From: Anomaloglossus baeobatrachus
Lineage: Eukaryota > Chordata > Amphibia > Anura > Aromobatidae
DNA: 64,000 nt
NCBI RefSeq assembly: GCF_048569485.1
Contig: NC_134355.1
Coordinates: 561,837,642-561,901,641 of the forward strand
Reading direction: 5' to 3'
Shown here: positions 20,601-29,600 of the stretch, piece after piece
Position numbering within the stretch: the first letter of the stretch is position 1
Layout: each line of letters opens with the position of its first letter
Notes under the pieces: model-generated
What the model saw: only the letters and a program-made list of their open reading frames with translations
The model's database searches: none
What the model was told of the DNA's origin: nothing
Program-made: the position numbers and the translations under genes

Positions 20601-23600
20601 GTCATTCTCAGTATAAGAAGCTTATGTGTGAGGTAATATGATTTCTGTGAGGAGACAGATAGAGACAGACAGACAGAGAAACAGAGATAGACACAGAGAG
20701 GGACAGACAGAGAGAGAGGTGGATAGAGACAGACAGACGGATAGAAAGAGAGAGACAGAGAGGACACAGACAGAGAGGGAAACAGACAGACACTATCCCG
20801 GGCAATGCCTGGTTCTACAGCTAGTATTTTCAATAAAAATAAACCCTTATACAGCAATAGAAAAATGAAAAAGTAACGACTGTTGGATGAATGGGAGGGA
20901 TTAGGAAGACACCAAAAGGAGAAAATGCCCAGTTACACAGTAGATGTTCTGGTTGTAACAAGTAATCTAGGCAAGGTGTATATGATGACTACTTAGATAT
21001 TTTTTCATTTTAATTGTTTTTTGGGGGTTGAGGTGGTGTATAATATCTGAGACCAGAACAGAGGGACTTTGATCACCATTTGATTAGGGCGATGTCTGAC
21101 CTCTGCTGTCCTATTCTATTCAATGATGGAAATGGCACAATGCACCACTTCACTATTTCAAGCAGTTGCGTAGAGATTGAATGAGCAGGCGGCACGATCG
21201 GTGGGAGCCTCAGCAGCTGTACCCACACAATGCAGCCTCCTATTCAATATCCCTCTAAGGATGTCTATGTCCAGAAAATACATAGAATATGCAGATCATG
21301 CTATATTAAGGAATTTTTCTCATATAAGCGAAGACCTATGCACAAGCCATTGTGTGGATATTGTCTATACAATAGCACACAAGGTTCCATATTGCGGACC
21401 CATAGACATTACGTAGGTAGCACTATGGTGTCGTTCTCTAATAGAAGAATGCTTCTAAAGGAGGATACCGCTATATGTCATGCGTTTAAAGTCGCCATAT
21501 TTTCTTTCTCGTGGATTTCGTATTCAATCGGTTCAGTATGGCCGCTGTATTATGGATCTGTAATATGGTCGTGTACACGAGGCCTCAGGAGTTAATTATT
21601 AATCAGCTGTCTGTCACCACGGACATCATTACTCCAGCGTGATGTTCTTTCCTGTTCTGTCACTCACCAATCTGGAGTCTTGCGTAGAAGGCATAGAGTC
21701 CGGTGAATGGAGCCGTATACCGGCCACTGGTTAAGTTCAGGCCAGCGCCTCTGTAAAATGATCCTTCTAAAAGAGGCTGCAAACAGACATGTTATTGTGT
21801 GAGAGCGTTGTAAGGGGATCACGAAGGATGGCTTTGTAAGAATATTTTTAGTCTAAGGGCCCATTGTGGAACAAGCACTTGGTCTACAGCAGCTCTCAGT
21901 ATAGTGATAGGAAAGTATGGGAGGGGAGTAACAAGGCCGGGAAGGGCTGTCCAGAGAAATGCTCCAAAAACGCCCCTCGGATTGTGCTAGCGTGGACAGG
22001 TAAGGCTACTTTCACACATCCGGTTTTTGCTCTGCTGCACAATACGGCGCTCTGCAGAAAAACCGCAACCGTTTTTTTTGCATAGACTTACATTAGTGCC
22101 TTATTGTGCCGCATGGGCTTGCGTTCAGTCCGGTTTTTGCCGCATGCGGCAGATTTAGCCGATGCCGTGGCTGGATGGAACGTTGCCTGCAACGTTTTTT
22201 GCTCCGGCAAAAAAAACGCATAACGCCGCATCCGGCCGCTGCGGCGCATTTTTCAATGCATGCCTATGGATGCCGGATGCGGCGCGATGCGGAAAAAAAC
22301 GCATCCGGCCGCCGCATGCGGTTTCTTCCACTGCGCATGCTCAGTAGCGTGCCGCAACCAGAAAAAAACGGACGGGCCGCATGTAAAAACTTATGCAAAG
22401 GATGCGGTGTTTTCGCTGCATCCGTTGCATAGGTTTCACAGCCGGATTGAGCCGCAGTGCTCAAACCGGATGTGTGAAAGCAGCCTAATTTTATTTTCTT
22501 GTGGGATGTAATGACATTTCTTGTGGCGGATAGATGGCCGGTGGACAAGAAGACACTTTCTTTTGCTCCTTTTACTCATAAAGGGGTATTCCCATCTCCA
22601 AGATCCTATCCCAATATGTAGTAGGCGTAATAACAATATTAGCAAATACCTCCAATTAGAAATGTAGTATTGCTCTCTTGATTAGCTATGTCTCTTCCCT
22701 CATGTGCAGGGCATTACAGTAGCTTAGGTATCCATGGTTACGAACATGGAGAGCTGTCACTATATGAGTAGTCATAAACATGGATACCTAAGCTGCAATG
22801 CCCTGCACATGAGGGAAGAGACGTAGCTGATCAGGAGAACTATACTACATTTCTAATTGGAGGTATTTGCAATTATTATTTTTACACCTACTACATATTG
22901 AAATAGGATCATGGAGATGGGAATACCTATTTAAGCTAGAGCGCAACTGTGGCAAAGTCATGTAGCCGGAGATCACTGTATGGAACTGCTACATCACAGC
23001 ATAGTGCAAGTAAATGGGGGCGCATTGTAACCTGTAATATACCATTACAATCAAGCTGCAAAAATCCAACTTCTTTAGACTCCTTGTAACTGGCCTGTCA
23101 CTGTACCTCACAGGTCACCATGCAACCCCGTTAACTTGCATTATGCTGCGACGTAGCAGCGGCATATACCATTTTTTTGTTGTGTGGCCAAAGTCGCGGT
23201 ATAGCCTCAGCCTTAAAGGGACTCTATCAGCACAGGATGACTGTGTACACCAAGCACAGGCGCTCGTGTATCATGGTGGGGACAATCATTTAAATTCATC
23301 TTTCTACCTACTTGTTTTCCCTCAATTTCCACCCTTCCTTCTGTGATTGACATCTCTGGCTGAAGAGAGCAGAGAAGAGAGGAGATTAGCCCCGCCATGA
23401 TGCACCGAGCACCTGTACTTGGTGTGAACAGTCATCCTGTGCTGACAGAGTCCCTTTAATCTGCAGAACTTGTTCCACAATAGGGTTAAAAAGGTCATGG
23501 TCTGGAAGTGATATGAATTGCAGGTTTGGGGGGGTTATCGTTCATCTACTCACCCGCTGGTAATTTTGAAGTTCCTTCATCTCTCCGGATTCCACCAGAA

Positions 23601-26600
23601 TATCACTGACTGTCCTGCAGGTAAAGGCTGCCAGCACTTTTGCAGGGAGCATAGTTGGAAGACTACCATGAAGATGTTCCCCGTCCTTCTGTTTCACTAG
23701 AACATCTGTCAGGAAGTAACATTTTGTATTTTATATCTGGAGTAATTAAAGGGATAATAATTCTATCCTGAAACATTTCTAAGGGTGGCTTTACACGCTA
23801 CGATTTCGCTACAGCGATCTCGTTGGAGTCACGGATTTTGTGACGCACATCCGGCCGCTGTAGCGATCTCGTTGTGTGTGACTCCTAGGAGCGATTTTGG
23901 ATCGTTGCAAAAACGTCCAAAATCGCTCCTCGTTGACATGGGGGTCCTCTCCCAATTATCGCTGCTGTCGCTTGGGAAAAGTTGATCCTCGTCCCTGCGG
24001 CAGCACACATCGCTACGTGTGACGCCGCAGGAACGAGGAACCTCTCCTTACCTGCCACACGCCAGCAATGAGGAAGGAAGAAGGTGGGCGGGATGTTTGT
24101 CCCGCTCATCTCCGCCCCTCCGCTTTGATTGGGCGGCCGCTTAGTGACGTCGCTGTGACGCCGAGCGAACCGCCCCCTTAGAAAGGAGGCGGTTCGCCAG
24201 TCACAGTGACGTCGCCGAGCAGGTAAGTACGTGTGACTGCCGTAGCGATAATGTTCACTACGGCAGCGATCTTCACATATCGGCATAACAATAGGGGCGG
24301 GTGCTATCACGCTCGCCATCGCTAGCATCGGCTAGCGATGTCGCAGCGTGTAAAGCCCGCTTAATACACCTTGTATATTAAATATCAGGGTCTCTGCTTC
24401 CTGTCATTAAAGGGGTTTTCCCACAAAGTTAATTTAAATTAACTTTAAATCAATAGATCTTGGAATAATAATAAGTTCCACATTTTGATGTGTTTAACAA
24501 AAAACATTCCTGTGCTGAGATAATCTTATATATGTGCCTCTGCTATGTACTGTGTAATGGCCGTGTCTGACTGTACAGGGACATGGTCTGATCATACCAC
24601 ATTTCCTGGGCTGGGAAGATAGTAATAAAGTATACAAACATTTCAGTAGGTGATCGCAAATTATTCTTTCTTGGAGGTAAAACATTTTACCTCACAAAAA
24701 GAATCAGCTGTGATCCCATGCTGTAATGAGGGGCATCGGGCAACTACGGTAATTTATATTCAACTAAGATCTTTTTTTGCAATAGTTTCCATTGGTTATT
24801 CCAGTTTCTCACTCACTCTAGTATATCAGTGGGTAAATTAGCTTACTATAGAATAGTTACCAGCGTGTATGGGTACATTTATACAAACAGACTGCAGCAG
24901 ATAAATGGCCGCTAAGGCTACATTCACACTTCCGTTGTTTTAAATCCGTCAGGTCTGTCATTGCGACGCAACGATGTATTCGTCGTTTTTTAGATGTCAA
25001 CTGACGCAACGGATGTGTTATTTCACAGGATTCCGTTCACAGGAATCCTGTGAAAAAACTGATCCGTCACGTCCGTTACATCCGCTGTGTGTCCGTTTTT
25101 TGAGGGATCCGTCGTGATCCGTTTGTGTTTGGGACAGCCCAATGGGTGTGCCAAATATGCTGGGCATGCTCAGTAGAGTATGACGGAATCCAGCACTGGA
25201 TTCCGTCGTGTGACGGATTACGGCGGAATCCAGCACCATAGACAGCCTTTATAGCTCTTGACAGATTGCGACAGAATCCTGTGGAGTGCGTTTTTGCCGC
25301 TCCAAAAAATTTTACATTGTGTGTTCATACCGCCCGATGGTCAGTCATTCCACGACTGATCCGTTGCGCGGCAGATGCAACGCAAGGCCATCCGTCGTTA
25401 TTAAAAGTCTATGGGGAAAAAACAGATTCCTGCAAAATATTTTGACTGATGACTGATGCAAAACAACGGAAGTGTGAAAGTAGCCTAATCGGCTGTATTT
25501 AATTTGATGAGCCAAACCAAAATTCTACAGTTCATGCATCTAGCAATGGTTAATATGATTGTTCTGTATCCAAAAACTATGGAGATATCTGCAGCACATT
25601 CAGCAAAAGAAAAAATCCAGCATCGTATACGGAGATATAAAGATAAAACTTGAAATTTAGGCTATGTGCGCACGTTGCGTAATTACATGCAGTTACGCTG
25701 CGCTTTGTAGCGCAGCGTAACTGCATGCGTCCTGCGTCCCCTGCATAATCTATGGAGATTGTGCAGGGGCCGTGCGCACATGGCGTCTTAGAGCGCAGCG
25801 CTTCTGCTGCTGCCCGAAGCGCGCGTTCTAAGAAGTGACATGTCACTTCTTCTGTGCGCTTTGCCGGCAGCTCCTGCTCTGTCTATGGCAGGAGCTGCAT
25901 GCAGAGCGCACGTTCTCTGCCGGCACCATGCACTTCAGAACGGAGCTTTTCAGCTGCGCTCTGAAGCGCACCTTTTAGGTGCGGTGCAGAGTGCACACGT
26001 GCGCACATAGCCTTATTTGGATCCGTTAAAAACATAAGTACAGTGAGGAACACAGGGACACAAGGTGAACAGGTGCTACCTACGCGTTTCGACCTTGCGG
26101 TCTTATTCATGGAATGTATAGTATCTATAAAGCAAGTTATTTAAAGACATACAATTAGACGTCATAGGTATGCGCGTGCTGATTGATTGATTAGAAAACT
26201 AGGGAGGTATACAACCTTTTCAGATTTTATAACAAACACCACATGAAAAGTGAAGTGAATATAAAAACAGAGATAGAAATGTAAAAGGTGCAAAATGCTA
26301 CATACAAAATACACAGACTGGTGAAAATATAAATAAAAATACATACAAAGATATGTATGTATTTGGTCTGAACCAAACAAACAAATGGCCTGAACACTCG
26401 GCAAGATCTTATTATTCAGTATACCTAATTTTTGGATCATCCCTGTACATCCGACGTATCAACTATTTCCACATCGATTATAATATAAAAATCAATATTA
26501 ACAGAAGAGAACATGCGCTGTTTTATGTACATGTATTGTTACATCAAATCTCATGATTAAAAATTGTTGCCTCTATTTTTTCTATTTTTTCCATCTTTCC

Positions 26601-29600
26601 CAGCATCCATTCTATTTTTTTCCATGACTCTCACCAGTTATCATTTTCTAGATTCAGTAAGATTACATCTTCTTACACAGTCTTCCCATCTTTAAATATG
26701 GAAATAACATGACATAACCATTTGTTTGTTTGGTTCAGACCAAATACATACATATCTTTGTATGTATTTTTATTTATATTTTCACCAGTCTGTGTTTTTT
26801 GTATGTAGCATTTTGCACCTTTTATATTTATATCTCTGTTTTTATATTCACTTCACTTATCATGTGGTGTTTGTTATAAAATCTGAAAAGGTTGTATACC
26901 TCCCTAGTTTTCTAATCAATCAATCAGCACGCGCATACCTATGACATCCAATTGTATGTCTTTAAATAACTTGCTTTAGAGATACTATACATTCCATGAA
27001 TAAGACCGCAAGGTCGAAACGCGTAGGTAGCACCTGTTCACCTTGTGTCCCTGTGTTCCTCACTGTACTTACGTTTTTAACGGATCCAAATAAATCTCAA
27101 GTTTTATCTTTATATCTCCATATACGATGCTGGATTTTTTCTTTTGCTGAATGTGCTCTCCGCCCGGGCCAGGGCGCTTCCGTGCATCGGTGGTGGTTTC
27201 CTGGAGTGAAGAGGGGTGAGCTGAATATATTCTTATTCATATCTGCAGCACATCCCATTTCTGATGCTTTGCTCGTTCCTTGGGTGTTTGGTGCCATTTT
27301 TAGGTAATCATTTGTTGATTACGTGTCCTTCTAAATCGACCATTTCAGATATAGAGAATTTAGATGGGAGCTGCACTATGACAAAAACTGATAAATGCCG
27401 GCAATCTCTGCCCAGATCTGCGGAATATGGTAGTGCTACCTAAACAACCATAATGAATAATAACAATACTGAAAACAGAAATAATAAAAAATGGGGGAAT
27501 TTAAATTGGTGATTTCATAGAAATGGTTAGAACTATCAGTTATGGATGAAAATGTAACCTGTTGGGTTTGCGTATACATTGTAGTGAATGTTTTAGATAA
27601 TTCATATGGAGTGACCAGCGGATCCACACGGATTGACCCCATAAGAATTCAATCAAGTTACTCTTAAGTTGAATTAGTGACAATAACATAAATGTTGTTT
27701 TTTATTTATTTTTTGATCTCTTAAAAGTTGTTGGAATACTTGTGGATTCATGCAGGATTATCTGCAATGTGTGAAGATGGTATCTCATATGTGTGTTTAC
27801 TGCTGCAAAACTAGATAAAATAGGACTTGTATAATATATGGCTCAGCTATATCAGCTATTCTATGTAAAGGTGGTGTCACACACAGCGACAACGACATCG
27901 CTGCTACGTCACCATTTTCTGTGACGTTGCAGCGACGTCCCGTCGCTGTCGCTGTGTGTGACATCCATCAACGACCTGGCCCCTGCTGTGAGGTCGTTGG
28001 TTGTTGCTGAATGTTGTGCTTCATTTTTTGGTCGTCGCTCTCCCGCTGTGAAGCACACATCGCTGTGTGTGACAGCGAGAGAGCGACGAAATGAAGCGAG
28101 CAGGGAGCAGGAGCCGGCGTCTGGCAGCTGCGGAAAGCTGTAACCACTGTAAACATCGGGTAACCAAGGGAAGACCTTTCCCTGGTTACCCGATATTTAC
28201 CTTCGTTACCAGCCTCCGCCGCTCTTGCTGCTAGTGCCGGCTCCTGCTCTGTGCACATGTAGCTGCAGTACGCATCAGGTTAATTAACCCTATGTATACT
28301 GTAGCTAGGAGAGCAAGGAGCCAGCGCTAAGCAGTGTGCGCGGCTCCCTGCTCTCTGCACATGTAGCGACGTTATGATCGCTGCTGCGTCACTGTTTTTG
28401 ACAGCTAAGCAGCGATCATAACAGCAACTTACAAGGTCGCTGTTACGTCACAGAAAATGGTGACGTAACAGCGATATCGTTGTCGCTGTCGCTATGTGTG
28501 AACCCAGCTTTAGGAGAGTTTGATGAAAGAAGATGATATATTACTGTAAGGGCTCATGAATCGGGTGTGTGATATGGCTGTGTGGCACCTAATATACTGT
28601 AATCCCTAAAAGTATGTCCCTATGTCGTTATATGCTATGTACAGTCATAAGCTGTCACTTTGTAACAGTTTTACCCATGTTTTACTTACCGCTCAAGAGC
28701 TGAAGGAATTGAGAAAGTTTCTTCTCTCTGGAAATATGATTGATGGGATGACTCTGATGCCGTGAAGGTGCCGGAGGACCAATGGGGCCGGGGTGATGAT
28801 TCTGAGAGCAAACAAGAATTTTATTTTGAAAAAGTTTAATTCTGGTCTACAATAATACCAAAACTTCAGCATAGGATACACAGTGCTGTAACGTGATATG
28901 GCACAAGCCCAGAAGGAAAGTCCCAATCGGGTCAACATTTTATTTTACTATGTATAGAAATGGTACGTTCATCAGCACATTGATTTATGTGAGGGGGACC
29001 AACATTTCAGTCTCATTCAATTTTAGTCCCATTTGGACCTTGGGGGGGCTGTCAGTTGGAGGGAGCTATGTCCTACTGACAGGCGCTATGCACCCGTAAC
29101 AAAGATCTGAATAAGAGCGAAACGTTGGCCCCCCTCACATGAATCAATATGTTGATGAACATTGCATTTATTTGCATTCAAATTTTATGTACTCAGTTTC
29201 CCTTCTGAAGTTTATGGTTGATACTTATCATTGAGCCACAATAATCTGCCGTTGTGTGCCTACCTTATTACATTACATTTTATTTTGGGCTTTCTGCTTG
29301 AAGATCGAGAAACCTTTAATAATCCAGATTATTTAAAGCTCTGCTGCCTATTAGGTCCTAATGGTTTATAAAAGGAGTCATCTTCTCTCTGAACACATTG
29401 CACCAATATTTTACTTAAAAGTGACTATTGAGCAAAAATCGACTACCACAGAAACCAAAATGTTCTAACGTTAGTCTAAAATGCCAAATATGTATGTTTG
29501 ACTTTGGGTCATTGTCACAAATATTTCTTGACTATGGGGCATGTATGTACCATTCACTTCCATAGGGAAAGTTTACATACACAACCCATGAATCACAATA

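Larger units (their letters stand above)
25592..27157. repeat. Long palindrome with hammerhead-like cores, MITE in one arm
   Basis: The left arm is 25592-26388 and the right arm 26718-27157, read as each other's complement, with a 329-bp AT-rich spacer. The right arm is 440 bp. The left arm is 797 bp but becomes 441 bp when the MITE plus one TTA (356 bp) is removed. Each arm carries AGACCGCAAGGTCGAAACGCGTAGG, a hairpin followed by GAAACGCGTA as in hammerhead ribozymes (see 26995). Probably two head-to-head copies of one repeat in ERFE intron 3. Confidence 0.8.

Noticed and set aside
20537-20868. Overlapping frames on both strands over an AGACAG tract
   Set aside because: Low-complexity Ser/Leu/Cys- or Arg/Glu/Thr-only translations of a simple repeat within the Helitron.
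22106-22511. Open frames of 83-108 residues on the plus strand
   Set aside because: They lie wholly inside the GC-rich MITE at 22004-22485 or its edge. They reflect repeated gccgcatgcgg words and have no protein-like composition.
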